A stretch of 64,000 bases of DNA from Mesorhizobium_B sp963522145 (GTDB lineage Bacteria; Pseudomonadota; Alphaproteobacteria; Rhizobiales; Rhizobiaceae), in assembly GCA_963522145.1 (NCBI GenBank), contig CAUQXI010000016.1, positions 14,154 to 78,153 on the forward strand, in the 5' to 3' direction. The notes under the pieces were generated by a model that had not been told where the DNA came from, made no database searches, and was given only the letters and a program-made list of their open reading frames with translations. Position 1 is the stretch's first letter, and the number at the start of each line of letters is the position of its first letter. Made by a program: the position numbers and the translations under genes. Shown piece by piece: positions 41,722-51,850 of this stretch.

Positions 41722-43518
41722 ATGACCCAGACGGTCGCCGACTTCATTTGGAATCGCCTGGGCGAGTGGGGCGTCAAGCGCGTGTTCGGCTATCCCGGCG
41801 ACGGAATCGGCGGTTTGATCGGCGCGCTCGCCCGCATGGAAGGCGCGATCGACTTCGTGCAGGTGCGTCACGAGGAAATGGCCGGACTGATGGCGACGGC
41901 GACCGCGAAGTTTACAGGCGAAGTGGGCGTTTGCATCGCCACATCCGGGCCGGGCGCGATCCACCTGCTCAACGGCCTTTACGACGCCAAGGGTGATCAT
42001 CAGCCGGTGCTCGCGCTAGTCGGGCAGCAGGCGCGCACCGCGATCGGCTCGCATTACCAGCAGGACAACGACCTGCAATCGCTCTTTAAGGACGTGGCCG
42101 GCGCCTATGTGCAGACGGCTTCGACCGCGGCGCAGGTGCCCCACCTGATCGACCGCGCTTATCGCATCGCCAAGGCGGAGCGGCGCGTCACCTGCGTGAT
42201 CCTGCCCAACGACCTGCAGACCGAAAGCATGGAGCAGCCGGGCCGGGTGCATGGCATGACGCATTCGGGCGTCGGGCTCGACGCCGCACCGCGCGTGCCT
42301 GACGAGGATGCGCTGCGCCGCGCGGCAGATGCGCTGAACGCGGGCGAGAGACTGGCGATGCTCGTCGGCGCCGGCGCGATCGGTGCGACAGAAGAGATCG
42401 TCGCGGTCGCGGAGCGTCTCGGCGCGGGTGTCGCCAAGGCGCTGCTCGGCAAGGCGGCGCTTTCAGACAGCCACGCCTTCTGCACCGGCTCGATCGGCCT
42501 GCTGGGCACGGAAGCAAGCTGGAAGCTCATGCAGGAGTGCGACACGCTGCTGATGGTGGGCTCGGGCTTTCCCTACACGGAGTTCCTTCCGAAGACCGGC
42601 CAGGTGCGCGGCGTCCAGATCGATATCGATGCGGGCATGCTTGGCCTGCGCTACCCGATGGAGGTCAACTTGCTCGGCGACGCGGCCGCAACACTGCGTG
42701 CCTTGCTGCCTTTGCTCGGTGAAAAGCCCGCCACGGATTGGCGCCGCCGGGTGCGTGAGAACGTCCAGGCGAACTGGGAACAGGCGAAGAGCCTCGCCAT
42801 GGAAGATGCCGATCCGATCAATCCGCAACGCGTCGCCTATGAGCTTTCCGCGCGCCTGCCTGCGAACGCGGTCGTTGCCGCCGATAGCGGCACGACCTCC
42901 GTCTGGTATGCGCGCAACCTCCGCTTCCAGGCCGGCAATCTTGGTTCGGTGTCCGGCACGCTGGCGACAATGGGCTGCGCGATGCCCTACGCCATCGCCG
43001 CCAAATTCGCTTATCCCGAACGGCCAGCCATTGCGCTGGTGGGCGATGGCGCCATGCAGATGAACGGATTGAACGAGCTGATCACCGTCGCGAAATACTG
43101 GAAGCGATGGCGTGACCCGCGCCTGGTGGTGATGGTGCTGAACAATCGCGACCTCGCTTATGTGAGCTGGGAGGAGCGGATCCAGGCGGGCGATCCGAAA
43201 TGGGAGGCGAGCCAGCAGCTTCCTGACGTGCCTTATGCCGAATTCGCCAAGCTGCTTGGCCTCGGCGGCCTGCGGGTGGAGCGGCCGGAAGATGTCGGCG
43301 CGGCGTGGGACGAGGCGCTTTCCGCCGAGCGGCCCTACGTCCTTGACATGGTGACGGACCCGAATGTGCCGCCCTTGCCGCCGCACATTACGCTGGCGCA
43401 GGCCAGGCATTTCGCCTCGGCGCTGGTTGAAGGCGAGCCGGAGGCGAAAAGCGTCATCGGCAATGCCGCGAAAGGGCTTCTGGCCAAGTTCCTGCCGAAG
43501 AAGGATCAGACGACCTAA
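41722..43518 (+). CDS. TPP-dependent enzyme, pyruvate oxidase/dehydrogenase-like
   Basis: 598 residues. Three TPP-enzyme domains: FGYPGDGIGGLIGALARMEGAIDFVQVRHEEMAGLMATATAKF with the activating Glu, a central NAD-like domain (LVGAGAIGATEEIVAVAERL), and the TPP domain GDGAMQMNGLNELITVAKYWKRWRDPRLVVMVLNN. It is closest to the PoxB-like 'thiamine pyrophosphate-requiring protein' group of rhizobia, not acetolactate synthase (no FAD-loop AHS signature). The acceptor may be quinone, phosphate or oxygen. AGAGGA 9 bases upstream supports the start at MTQTVADF. Divergent from the catalase gene, which would remove H2O2 if the enzyme makes it. Confidence 0.82.
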   Translation: MTQTVADFIWNRLGEWGVKRVFGYPGDGIGGLIGALARMEGAIDFVQVRHEEMAGLMATATAKFTGEVGVCIATSGPGAIHLLNGLYDAKGDHQPVLALVGQQARTAIGSHYQQDNDLQSLFKDVAGAYVQTASTAAQVPHLIDRAYRIAKAERRVTCVILPNDLQTESMEQPGRVHGMTHSGVGLDAAPRVPDEDALRRAADALNAGERLAMLVGAGAIGATEEIVAVAERLGAGVAKALLGKAALSDSHAFCTGSIGLLGTEASWKLMQECDTLLMVGSGFPYTEFLPKTGQVRGVQIDIDAGMLGLRYPMEVNLLGDAAATLRALLPLLGEKPATDWRRRVRENVQANWEQAKSLAMEDADPINPQRVAYELSARLPANAVVAADSGTTSVWYARNLRFQAGNLGSVSGTLATMGCAMPYAIAAKFAYPERPAIALVGDGAMQMNGLNELITVAKYWKRWRDPRLVVMVLNNRDLAYVSWEERIQAGDPKWEASQQLPDVPYAEFAKLLGLGGLRVERPEDVGAAWDEALSAERPYVLDMVTDPNVPPLPPHITLAQARHFASALVEGEPEAKSVIGNAAKGLLAKFLPKKDQTT

Positions 43519-43551
43519 GCTGCGGGTCGTGAGGAAGGCGTGCGCGCGGCG

Positions 43552-44385
43552 TTACCGAAGGTAGTCATTCAGCTTCAACGCCCGGACATCTTCCAGCAGG
43601 CGGACAAAGCCGCGCGCCTGATGCAGCGCGGTCAGTCGCCCCTTTTCGGCCGTCGCCTTCAATGCTTCGCCCACGACGCCATGCGGGTTCAGATCGCCTG
43701 CAAGCCAGGCGAATGCGTGGGTGCCGGTATGGCGCAGGAGCGCAAACTCGCTTTCCGCCTCTGACACGCGCGAACGAAAATCCTCCGCGCGCTCCATATT
43801 CACGAGATCGGGCCGGAAGTGGAGCATCAGGGATGTCTCATAGTCGCCGCCATGGATCCCATGGCGGGCTTCCTCGTCGCTGAACAGCCCGTCCGGCCGG
43901 CTGAAGCGGTTCCAGCTCGTCTTCACGGCCAGCATGTCGAAGCGCTCGCGCAGCTCACGCGCGACGATGCCGAGGATTTCCTCATTGCCGCCATGGCTCG
44001 TCACGATCACAAGCTTGCGCAGTCCCGTGCGCGCCACCGATGCGCCAAGCTCGGTCCATGCGTCGATCAGGGTGGAGGCCGCCAGGGTCAGCGTGCCGGG
44101 AACGCGCATGTGCTCGTTTGACTTGCCGATCGACTGGATCGGAAGAATGCGGAGGTCAAGCGCTTCCGGAAGCTGTTCGATCACCGTGTCCAGCATCCCG
44201 GCCATGATCGTCGTGTCGGTGGAGACCGGGAGATGCGGGCCGTGCTGCTCGATTGCGGCGACCGGCAGCACGGCGATAACCTGGTTTGGGTCGAGGTCAG
44301 CAAAGGCGGTGGCGGGATGGTCGCCCCACCATGATTTCCGGGTCTCGTTCATTCCCGCCTGAGTGCCCCTGCTCGCGTCCGACAT
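43552..44385 (-). CDS. Creatininase family amidohydrolase
   Basis: 277 residues. Metal-site motifs of the creatininase/FAPy-hydrolase family: LPVAAIEQHGPHLPVSTDTTI (Glu, His, Asp), VIVTSHGGNEEIL, and HGIHGGDYETSLML (Glu). Members open cyclic amides such as creatinine or mycofactocin/riboflavin intermediates, so the substrate here is not determined. Start at the Met of MSDASRG; MNETRKSWW 11 residues later is also possible. Convergent with the pyruvate-oxidase-like gene. Confidence 0.85.
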   Translation of the reverse strand: MSDASRGTQAGMNETRKSWWGDHPATAFADLDPNQVIAVLPVAAIEQHGPHLPVSTDTTIMAGMLDTVIEQLPEALDLRILPIQSIGKSNEHMRVPGTLTLAASTLIDAWTELGASVARTGLRKLVIVTSHGGNEEILGIVARELRERFDMLAVKTSWNRFSRPDGLFSDEEARHGIHGGDYETSLMLHFRPDLVNMERAEDFRSRVSEAESEFALLRHTGTHAFAWLAGDLNPHGVVGEALKATAEKGRLTALHQARGFVRLLEDVRALKLNDYLR

Positions 44386-44622
44386 CGCCGATCCCACCTT
44401 TGAAGCCGATCAGCATCATTCGCGCGAACGGCGGTGGCGACTATCGCAAGACAGCCGTGGTCTCGACACTGTAAGGGTAGAGGCGCGTCGAAGGCGGAGC
44501 AAGCCCGAACTAGTTGTCTGATCAACGGGATGCGAGGTTTTCCTTGCCCTCTTCAACCGGCGGGTGCATGGCTGGTTGTCAGACTCGCCTGCTTCCTCGG
44601 TAGGCGTCCAAGGCTCCAGACG

Positions 44623-45333
44623 ATGCTGGCACCCAAACGCTTGAGTGATTTAAACACCGAAACATCCATCGTGGACGAGGCGATCGTTTCGCGGCGCTCT
44701 GTTCGTGCCTTTCTGCCGGATCCGGTCGATGAGGATATGATCCGAGACATCCTCGATGTTGCGGCGCGCGCGCCGTCGGGCACGAATATGCAGCCCTGGC
44801 GCGTTTATGTTCTTACAGGCGCGACCAAGGAAGCGGTGGGCCGGGCGATCCTGAACTCCGGTATTCGCGCCGAGAAGGCCGAGTGGGACGAGTATAAATA
44901 TTATCCCGACCAGTTCTTCGAGCCCTATCTCACTCGCCGCCGTAACGTTGGCTTCGGTCTCTACTCGGCGCTCGGCATCGGGCGCCGGGAGGTGGAGCGG
45001 ATGCGCGCACAGCACGACCGCAACTTCGTGTTCTTCGATGCGCCCGTGGGCTTCATCTTCACGATCGACCGCAGGCTGAACCAGGGCTCTTGGATCGACT
45101 ATGGCATGTTCCTCGAGAACATCATGATCGCCGCGCGAGCGAGGGGGTTGCACACTTGTCCCCAGGCTGCGTTCGCGCCGTACCACCGCCAGATCAGGCC
45201 CGTGCTCGGCCTGAGCGAGGAGGAACTTGTCGTATGCGGCATGGCGCTGGGCTTCGAGGATGCCACGAAGCCGGAAAATCAGTTCAAAACGGAGCGCGCG
45301 TCGCTCGACGCGTGGACGACCTTCCTGAAATAA
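44623..45333 (+). CDS. Nitroreductase family flavoprotein
   Basis: About 236 residues. Typical FMN-binding signature AIVSRRSVRAFLPDPVDEDMIRDILDVAARAPSGTNMQPWRVYVLTG, the dimer-interface segment GSWIDYGMFLENIMIAARARGLHTCPQAAF, and a C-terminal LGLSEEELVVCGMALGFED. NAD(P)H-dependent reduction of nitroaromatics or quinones; the size and DAWTTFLK end resemble nitrobenzoate reductases. Start at MLAPKRL; the 63-residue upstream frame is noncoding in appearance. Confidence 0.86.
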   Translation: MLAPKRLSDLNTETSIVDEAIVSRRSVRAFLPDPVDEDMIRDILDVAARAPSGTNMQPWRVYVLTGATKEAVGRAILNSGIRAEKAEWDEYKYYPDQFFEPYLTRRRNVGFGLYSALGIGRREVERMRAQHDRNFVFFDAPVGFIFTIDRRLNQGSWIDYGMFLENIMIAARARGLHTCPQAAFAPYHRQIRPVLGLSEEELVVCGMALGFEDATKPENQFKTERASLDAWTTFLK

Positions 45334-45362
45334 GCCGCGTCATGTCTACGATCAGCCGTCGT

Positions 45363-46181
45363 TCAGCCGACGAAAGCCAGCAGGTCGGCGTTGAGCCTGT
45401 CACGCGCGGTATGGAAGAGGCCGTGCGGCTCGCCCTTGTAGATTTTCAACTCCGCATCGGGCACGAGCTTCGCGGCCTTCTGGCCAGATTTCTCCAGCGG
45501 AACGGTCTGGTCTGAATCGCCGTGGATGATCAGCGTCGGCACGTTGATCGTGGGCAGGTCCGCGCGGAAGTCCGTTTCTGAAAAGGCGCGGACGCAGTCG
45601 ATCGTAGCCTTGGGCGAAGCCAGCATACCAGCGCTTCGCGCCCATTCCAGAATTTCGTTGCTGACCGAGAAGTTGAGCAGGCCCGCACCGAAGAAGGCTT
45701 TGTTGAAGGAGGCAAGAAAGCCGGGTCGGTCGTTTTCCAAGCCCTCGACGATGCCGTCGAAGGTCGATCGGTCGACGCCGTCGGGGTTGTCGTCGGTCTT
45801 GAGGAGGAAGGGCGTGACGGCCGAAACCAGCACCGCCTTCGACACGCGTTCTCCGCCGAAACGGCTGAAGTAGCGCGCGACCTCACCGCCACCCATGGAG
45901 AAGCCCACCAGCGTGGCGTCGTGGATGTCGAGCCCATCGAGCACCGCCTTCAGGTCGGCGGCAAAGGTGTCGTAGTCATAGCCGTTCCACGGTTGCGAGG
46001 AGCGACCGAAGCCGCGCCGGTCATAGGCGATTACGCGGCATCCGTTGCGCGCCAGAAAGAGCGCCTGGTGCTCCCACATGTCGGCATCGAGCGGCCAGCC
46101 GTGGATCAGAACCACCGGCTTTCCCGAGCCCCAGTCCTGGTAAAAGAGGTCGACGTTTCCGGCGGACTGGATCATGGGCAT
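45363..46181 (-). CDS. Alpha/beta hydrolase (non-heme chloroperoxidase-like)
   Basis: 272 residues. Oxyanion HGWPLDADMW, nucleophile elbow GFSMGGGEVARYFSRFG (Ser), acid Asp in HGDSDQTVPLEKSGQKAA, and catalytic His in GEPHGLFHTARDRLNADLLAFV. The sequence is of the esterase/perhydrolase group (bromoperoxidase-like), which hydrolyses esters and can make peracids. Natural substrate unknown. Convergent with the nitroreductase gene, 29 bases apart. Confidence 0.9.
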   Translation of the reverse strand: MPMIQSAGNVDLFYQDWGSGKPVVLIHGWPLDADMWEHQALFLARNGCRVIAYDRRGFGRSSQPWNGYDYDTFAADLKAVLDGLDIHDATLVGFSMGGGEVARYFSRFGGERVSKAVLVSAVTPFLLKTDDNPDGVDRSTFDGIVEGLENDRPGFLASFNKAFFGAGLLNFSVSNEILEWARSAGMLASPKATIDCVRAFSETDFRADLPTINVPTLIIHGDSDQTVPLEKSGQKAAKLVPDAELKIYKGEPHGLFHTARDRLNADLLAFVG

Positions 46182-46315
46182 GAATCGGCTCCTGAAGATC
46201 GAAGCTCGGTAAACCCTTCAGCAGAATGGCGGTTCCGCCTGTGTCCGACGCTCATCCGAGCCAGTCTTGCGGCGAGGTCGTCGCGACTCTATCACGGCGC
46301 ATCCCGGAATCCGTC

Positions 46316-48736
46316 ATGCTTCGCTTTTTTCACCTTCTGCTTTCGGCGGCGTTTCTGCTGCTTTTTGCTGCCACTTCCGTGCAGGCGCAGGATCCTGCGG
46401 CGGCGCAGCCGAGCCTTGTCGATACCCAGCAGGTCGCGATCGAGGAACTTGCCGCCCGCGCCGATGGGCTTGCCAAGGCGGTGGACGAGGCGCGCAATGA
46501 CGACGCACGGCTCGTGGATATCCGGCTTGAACTGGACGATCTGAGCCGCGCGGCGATCGAGAGCGGCGTTGCGTTCCGTCCACGGCTCAACGAGATCAAT
46601 GATCGCCTGACGCAGCTTGGACCGGCGCCAGCCGAGGGCCAGCCCGCCGAGCCCGAGATTGTCGCGCAGGAACGCCGGTCGCTCGGCGCCGAGAAGGCCG
46701 CGATCAATGCGGTGATCGGCCAGGCGGAGCAGCTTTCCATTCGCATCGGCGCAGCGGGCGACAGCATCGTCATGCTTCGACGCGACCTGTTCGCTCACCT
46801 TCTGACGCGACGCTACACGATCGATTATGCGCTGCTGGGCGAGTTCGCATCGGGCTTCAGTGGCGAGATGGCGGGAACCTGGCGCTCCGTGTCATCGTGG
46901 ATGAGCTTTGTCGTTCAGTTCAAGCTCCGGTCGGTTCTGGCAGCCTGCTTCTTCGCGCTGGGCGCGGCCGCGATCCTGCTGTTCGGCGGACGGCGGGTGC
47001 TGGGGCGTTTGTACAGACCCGACGAGACACTGTTCGAGCCTTCGGCGCTGAGCCGGCTGTCTGTCGCATTCTGGGCGACCATCCTGCCCTCGATGGCATT
47101 CAACGTGTTTCTGGGCGCGACCTGGTTCCTGTTCGATTACTTCCAGGTCTTGCGGGGTGACATGGGCGCGCTTCTGCGCGCGCTCTTCCAGGTTCTGGCG
47201 ATCGTCTACTTTGTGCATCGTCTGGGCAGCATGGCGCTTTCGCCGCGCCTGCCGCAATGGCGGCTGATCGCGGTTGAAAGCCACGCGGCCACTTTGCTGG
47301 TCGTGCTCGTTTCGGTCATGGCGCTGGTGACCGGCCTCGACTACTTTTTGAGCGCAATCTTTTCGCTGCGCGGGGCGCCGGTTCTGCTGACCGTAGGCGA
47401 GAGCCTGGTGGCCTCGGTCCTCACCGGCATCTTGGTGATCCTGGTCGCGCGGGTGAAGCCGTTTGCCGGCCCCGACGGCGGGGCTCAGCCCTGGCCAGCC
47501 TGGTTCCGTGGCTTACTCTATGCGCTCGGCGTGCTGACGGTTGTTCCGGCGCTGATGGGCTATGTCGGTTTCGCGCGCTTCAACTCGCGGCAGGTGGTGG
47601 TCACCGGCGCTGCACTGGTCACCATGGGCATCGGCTTCCTGTCCGCGCGCGCCGTGGCGGAGGAGGGCGCGCTTGCGGCGACGCGCATCGGCCGCGGGCT
47701 TAAGCGGCGGCTGAAACTGTCCGAAGCCGCACTCGACCAGTTGGCGCTCGTCTTCAGCGTCACCATCAACCTGCTCGTTCTCTTGATCGGCGTGCCCACG
47801 ATCCTGTTGCAATGGGGCTTTCAGCCTGGCGATCTGCGCGTCTGGGCGGGCAATGCGCTGTCCGGCTTCACGATCGGGACGTTCCACTTCTCGCCCGTCG
47901 GCGTTCTCTCCGGGGTCCTGCTCTTTGCTGTCGGCTATGCGCTGACCCGCTGGTTTCAGCGGTGGCTCGACGGCTCGGTGCTGGCGCGCGGACGCGTCGA
48001 TGCAGGCGTCCGCAACTCCATCCGGCTCGTGGTGGGTTATGCCGGCTATGCGATCGCCGGCTTGATCGGGATTTCGGCTGCGGGCATCAACCTGTCGAGC
48101 CTCGCCCTCGTCGCCGGCGCGCTGTCTCTCGGCATCGGCTTCGGCCTGCAGAACATCGTCAGCAATTTCGTGTCTGGCCTGATCCTCCTTGTCGAGCGGC
48201 CTTTCAAGGTGGGCGACTGGATCGTGGCGGGTGCGGTGACGGGCACGGTCAAGAAGATCAGCGTGCGGGCGACCGAGATCGAGACCTTCCAGCGGCAAAC
48301 GATGATCCTGCCCAATTCGGAGCTCATCAACAGCGCTGTCGGCAACTGGACGCACCGCAACAAGCTCGGCCGTGTCGACGTGAAGGTGAACCTGGCCTAC
48401 GGCATGGATGCGCGGGCAGCGCATGACGCGATGCTGGACGTGGCCCGTGGTCACCCGCTGGTGCTGAAGAACCCCGAGCCGCAGGCTATCTTCCTGAACT
48501 TCGGGCCTGCAGCGCTGGAGATGGAGCTGCGCGTCTTCCTGGCGGACATCCTCACCCAGAACACGGTTCAGAACGATCTGCGCTTTGCGATCCTTGAAAC
48601 CTTCAACCGTCTGGGTCTTGAGATGGCGTCCGCGCCGCGCGCCGTGGTGGAGCTGCATCGATCCGTGGAAGCGGTGACGAACCCCCCGGAGAAAAACGAG
48701 GGAAGCGAGATGGCGCCGCACGGCCGAGGCACTTGA
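46316..48736 (+). CDS. DUF3772/MscS-type mechanosensitive channel
   Basis: 806 residues. Signal peptide of about 1-24 (MLRFFHLLLSAAFLLLFAATSVQAQ), a helical periplasmic region with the DUF3772 domain (about 80-190), a series of membrane spans (about 190-560), and the C-terminal MscS core with pore helix GIGFGLQNIVSNFVSGLILLVERPFKVGDWI and the beta-domain TEIETFQRQTMILPNSELINSAVGNWTHR. Large MscS relatives open on membrane tension during osmotic downshock. The first Met of the frame (46226) adds about 30 residues before the signal peptide, so 46316 is used. Confidence 0.9.
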   Translation: MLRFFHLLLSAAFLLLFAATSVQAQDPAAAQPSLVDTQQVAIEELAARADGLAKAVDEARNDDARLVDIRLELDDLSRAAIESGVAFRPRLNEINDRLTQLGPAPAEGQPAEPEIVAQERRSLGAEKAAINAVIGQAEQLSIRIGAAGDSIVMLRRDLFAHLLTRRYTIDYALLGEFASGFSGEMAGTWRSVSSWMSFVVQFKLRSVLAACFFALGAAAILLFGGRRVLGRLYRPDETLFEPSALSRLSVAFWATILPSMAFNVFLGATWFLFDYFQVLRGDMGALLRALFQVLAIVYFVHRLGSMALSPRLPQWRLIAVESHAATLLVVLVSVMALVTGLDYFLSAIFSLRGAPVLLTVGESLVASVLTGILVILVARVKPFAGPDGGAQPWPAWFRGLLYALGVLTVVPALMGYVGFARFNSRQVVVTGAALVTMGIGFLSARAVAEEGALAATRIGRGLKRRLKLSEAALDQLALVFSVTINLLVLLIGVPTILLQWGFQPGDLRVWAGNALSGFTIGTFHFSPVGVLSGVLLFAVGYALTRWFQRWLDGSVLARGRVDAGVRNSIRLVVGYAGYAIAGLIGISAAGINLSSLALVAGALSLGIGFGLQNIVSNFVSGLILLVERPFKVGDWIVAGAVTGTVKKISVRATEIETFQRQTMILPNSELINSAVGNWTHRNKLGRVDVKVNLAYGMDARAAHDAMLDVARGHPLVLKNPEPQAIFLNFGPAALEMELRVFLADILTQNTVQNDLRFAILETFNRLGLEMASAPRAVVELHRSVEAVTNPPEKNEGSEMAPHGRGT

Positions 48737-48806
48737 AGCGGGGACAACGGCCTATTCAGATGGCGTTCAGCCGCATCGCGCTATAGCCTCTCTCCTGAGG
48801 TTGAGC

Positions 48807-49118
48807 ATGGAAACTCGGCCCTTCAATGAGGAGCGGTGCTTTTACCGGACGATGATGCTGCGGATGATAGTTGTGCTTGGCTCAATGACGGTTTCCGTCC
48901 TGCCGGGACTGGCCGCGAGCGCGGTGAATCTGGACAGCGAAACGCGCACCCTTGTGGTGACCGAGGGCGGTGCCCAGACCGAGCTGACGCTTGGCGCCGG
49001 TGAAAGCGTTGAATTCTGCTCCGGTGGCTGTTTCGTCACCCTGCCGAACGGCGACCGCGAGGCGCTGACCGGCGGCGAGACGATCGAGATCTCCGGCGGC
49101 GCCGGCCGCATCAAGTAA
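48807..49118 (+). CDS. Small exported protein of unknown function
   Basis: 103 residues from ATG 48807 (CTGAGG 6 bases upstream), or 88 from 48852. A signal-like hydrophobic stretch (MMLRMIVVLGSMTVSVLPGLAAS) is followed by a beta-rich domain (TRTLVVTEGGAQTELTLGAGESVEFCSGGCFVTLPNGDREALTGGETIEISGGAGRIK). The Cys pair in FCSGGCF may bind a disulfide partner or metal. No family recognised, though similar 'CSGGCFVTLPNG' proteins appear in rhizobia. Confidence 0.6.
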   Translation: METRPFNEERCFYRTMMLRMIVVLGSMTVSVLPGLAASAVNLDSETRTLVVTEGGAQTELTLGAGESVEFCSGGCFVTLPNGDREALTGGETIEISGGAGRIK

Positions 49119-49256
49119 GAACGTCGCGGCGCATTCCCGCCATGTCGCAAACAGGCATCATCTGTGGGATGCGGCCGGAATAATCTTGTTGCGATGATTT
49201 CAGTTCGAGGGCGGCGGGCTGCCGCCCTTCTTCGCGTCGAGGGAAGTACCGGCTCA

Positions 49257-51770
49257 ATGAAGGATCAGGCGCGCGCGGTGGTGATCGGCGGCGGCGTGGT
49301 GGGTGTCTCGACACTCTACCATCTCGCCAAGAAGGGTTGGTCCGACAGCGTGCTGATCGAGCGCAAGGAGCTGACATCGGGCTCGACGTGGCACGCGGCC
49401 GGCCTGCTTCCGCTCTTCAACATGAGCTACTCGGTCGGCCAGATCCATAAATATTCCGTCAGGCTCTATCGCGAGCTTGAAGCGGAAACAGGGCTCAATC
49501 CCGGCTTTTCCAACGTCACCAATATTCGCTTGGCGCGCACGAAGGACCGCTGGGACGAGTACATGTATTATGCTGGCGTCGCTGAGACGATCGGCGTTCC
49601 GGTCAATATCCTGACGCCCGAGCAGGTGAAGGAGATCTGGCCGCTCTGCGACACGACCGGCATTCTCGGCGCGCTCCAGCATTCCGAGGACGGCTATATT
49701 CAGCCCGCCGATCTCACCCAGGCGCTTGCGAAGGGCGCACGCGATCGAGGCGCGACGATCCACCGGAATACCACCGTCACGGCGATCGAGGCGCAGGCGG
49801 ACGGCAAGTGGCTGGTGAAGACGGACAAGGGCGACATTCTCGCCGAGCACGTCATTTCCTGCAGCGGCAATTTCGCGCGCAAGACCGGCGCCATGGTCGG
49901 CCTCGACGTGCCGGTGATCCCCGTCGAGCATCAGTATATCGTCACAGAGCCGCATCCGGCCATTCTGGAGCGCAGGAAGCAGGGCCTGCCCGAAATGGGC
50001 GTTCTGCGTGAGAGCGACTCGTCCTGGTACATGCGCGAAGAGAATGGCGGCCTGCTGCTCGGCCCTTATGAGAAGGGTGCGCCGGTCTGCTACGTGGACG
50101 CCCCATCGGACGACAGCGAGTATGAGCTGTTCCAGGAGGAACTCGAGCGGCTCGAACCGCATATCGAGGCAGCCATCGCGCGGGTGCCTGCCTTCGGCGA
50201 GGTCGGGATCAAGAAGGTCTATAACGGCGCCATCGCCTATACGCCGGACGGCTCGCCCATCATCGGGCCTGCGCCGGGCCTGAAAAACTTCTGGCTGAAC
50301 GAAGGGCACTCTTTCGGCGTGACGGCGGCGGGCGGCGCGGGCTGGCAGCTGGCCGAGTGGATCGTGGACGGCGAGCCCACCATCGACATGATGGGTGTCG
50401 ATCCCCGCCGCTTCGGACCCTACGCGACCGAAGGCTACCTCATCGCCAAGAACGAGGAGGCTTACGCCAACGTCTTCACCATGCACTATCCGGATGAAGA
50501 GCGTTCAGCCGCCCGGCCGCTCAAGACCACGCCTTGCTACGACCGGATGAAGAAGCTCGGAGCCGTGTTCGGTTCGGTTTACGGCTGGGAGCGTCCGAAC
50601 TGGTTCGCGCCGCAAGGCTATTCCGTTCCGCAGGAAGAACTCGGCGTCGGCGCTGATGTGCTGACGGCAGAGAACCACGCGCCCGCGCTTGAGGATGGTC
50701 GGATCGTCGAGAAGTGGAGCTTCCGCCGCTCAAACTATTTCGAGCATATCGGCAATGAGGTTCGGAACGTCACCGAGAATGTCGGCCTTCAGGACATGTC
50801 GGCTTTCGCCAAATGCACCGTCACCGGGGTTGGCGCCGAAGCCTGGCTCGACAGCATTCTGGCCAACCGCATTCCGAAGAAGATCGGCCGCATAGCGCTC
50901 ACCCATCTGCTTACGCGGCACGGTGGCGTGCGGGCGGAATTCACCGTCTACAAGACCGGACCACAAAGCTACTACCTCGTCTCGGCCGGTGCCTATGAGG
51001 CCCACGATCACGACTGCCTGCGCAAGCTGCTGCCCGCTGACGGCAGCGTGCGGATGACGCCGATCACCACGCAGTGGGGCGTGCTCGTGCTGGCGGGACC
51101 CAACAGCCGCAAGGTTTTGTCGAAGCTTACGCGCACGAGCCTGGAAAACGCCGATTTCCCCTGGCTTTCGGGCAAACCGATCAGCGTCGGCACGGCAACC
51201 GCGCATGCGCTGCGCGTCAACTTTGTCGGTGAGCTCGGCTGGGAGCTGCACCACCCGATAGAGCAGCAGAATTATATCTTCGATCAGCTGATGGAAGCTG
51301 GCGCCGAGTTCGGCATCAAGCCGTTCGGCATCCGGGCGATGACGGCGATGGCGATCGAGAAGAGCTATCGCCTGATCCCGCGCGAGCTTTCCATTGAATA
51401 TTCCGCATGGGAAAGCGGGCTCGACCGCTTCGTTCATCCTAACAAAGGCGAGTTCATCGGCCGGGATGCGTTGGTGCAACTGCGCAAGGAGGGGCCGCGC
51501 TGGAGCTTCGTCACGACCGAGGTTCACGGCATCAAGGATGTGGATGCGCGCGGGTCGGAGGCGATCCACAAGGATGGCAGGCTGATCGGCCGCGTCACGC
51601 ATGGCGGCTTCGGGTGGCGAACGGGCAAGAGCTTGGCGCTTGCGATGGTGCAGCCTGACTCCGCTGCGGAGGGAACGGAGGTCGAGATCAAAATCCTCCG
51701 CGACAGCTACAAGGCGACCGTGATCGGCGAGAGCCCGTTCGACGGGGAGAACAACGCGCTGAGGGCCTGA
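49257..51770 (+). CDS. FAD-GcvT oxidoreductase, dimethylglycine/sarcosine dehydrogenase-like
   Basis: 837 residues. N-terminal DAO-type FAD domain (VVIGGGVVGVSTLYHLAKKGWSDSVLIERKELTSGSTWHAAGLLP, where the His of STWHAAG is the covalent FAD site in dimethylglycine dehydrogenase), a linker domain (FAO_M), and C-terminal GCV_T and GCV_T_C domains (RAEFTVYKTGPQSYYLVSAG, NFVGELGWELHHP, EFIGRDAL). The GcvT half passes the released one-carbon unit to THF as methylene-THF. Exact substrate (dimethylglycine, sarcosine or a relative) is unproven. Placement beside the corrinoid-THF locus and a GbdR-like regulator fits betaine demethylation. Start at MKDQARAVV. Confidence 0.88.
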   Translation: MKDQARAVVIGGGVVGVSTLYHLAKKGWSDSVLIERKELTSGSTWHAAGLLPLFNMSYSVGQIHKYSVRLYRELEAETGLNPGFSNVTNIRLARTKDRWDEYMYYAGVAETIGVPVNILTPEQVKEIWPLCDTTGILGALQHSEDGYIQPADLTQALAKGARDRGATIHRNTTVTAIEAQADGKWLVKTDKGDILAEHVISCSGNFARKTGAMVGLDVPVIPVEHQYIVTEPHPAILERRKQGLPEMGVLRESDSSWYMREENGGLLLGPYEKGAPVCYVDAPSDDSEYELFQEELERLEPHIEAAIARVPAFGEVGIKKVYNGAIAYTPDGSPIIGPAPGLKNFWLNEGHSFGVTAAGGAGWQLAEWIVDGEPTIDMMGVDPRRFGPYATEGYLIAKNEEAYANVFTMHYPDEERSAARPLKTTPCYDRMKKLGAVFGSVYGWERPNWFAPQGYSVPQEELGVGADVLTAENHAPALEDGRIVEKWSFRRSNYFEHIGNEVRNVTENVGLQDMSAFAKCTVTGVGAEAWLDSILANRIPKKIGRIALTHLLTRHGGVRAEFTVYKTGPQSYYLVSAGAYEAHDHDCLRKLLPADGSVRMTPITTQWGVLVLAGPNSRKVLSKLTRTSLENADFPWLSGKPISVGTATAHALRVNFVGELGWELHHPIEQQNYIFDQLMEAGAEFGIKPFGIRAMTAMAIEKSYRLIPRELSIEYSAWESGLDRFVHPNKGEFIGRDALVQLRKEGPRWSFVTTEVHGIKDVDARGSEAIHKDGRLIGRVTHGGFGWRTGKSLALAMVQPDSAAEGTEVEIKILRDSYKATVIGESPFDGENNALRA

Positions 51771-51850
51771 CGCCAAGCGTAGTGCGCCCGCTCGCGTGTG
51801 CGGGCATTGTTGACGGAAAGGTGAATGTCAGGGCCTTTGCAAGGGAGGGT

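Noticed and set aside
47513..48721. 402-codon minus-strand frame
   Set aside because: Antisense of the MscS gene; His/Arg-rich artefact.
49254..50486. 410-codon minus-strand frame
   Set aside because: Antisense of the FAD-GcvT gene, whose domains are intact on the plus strand.
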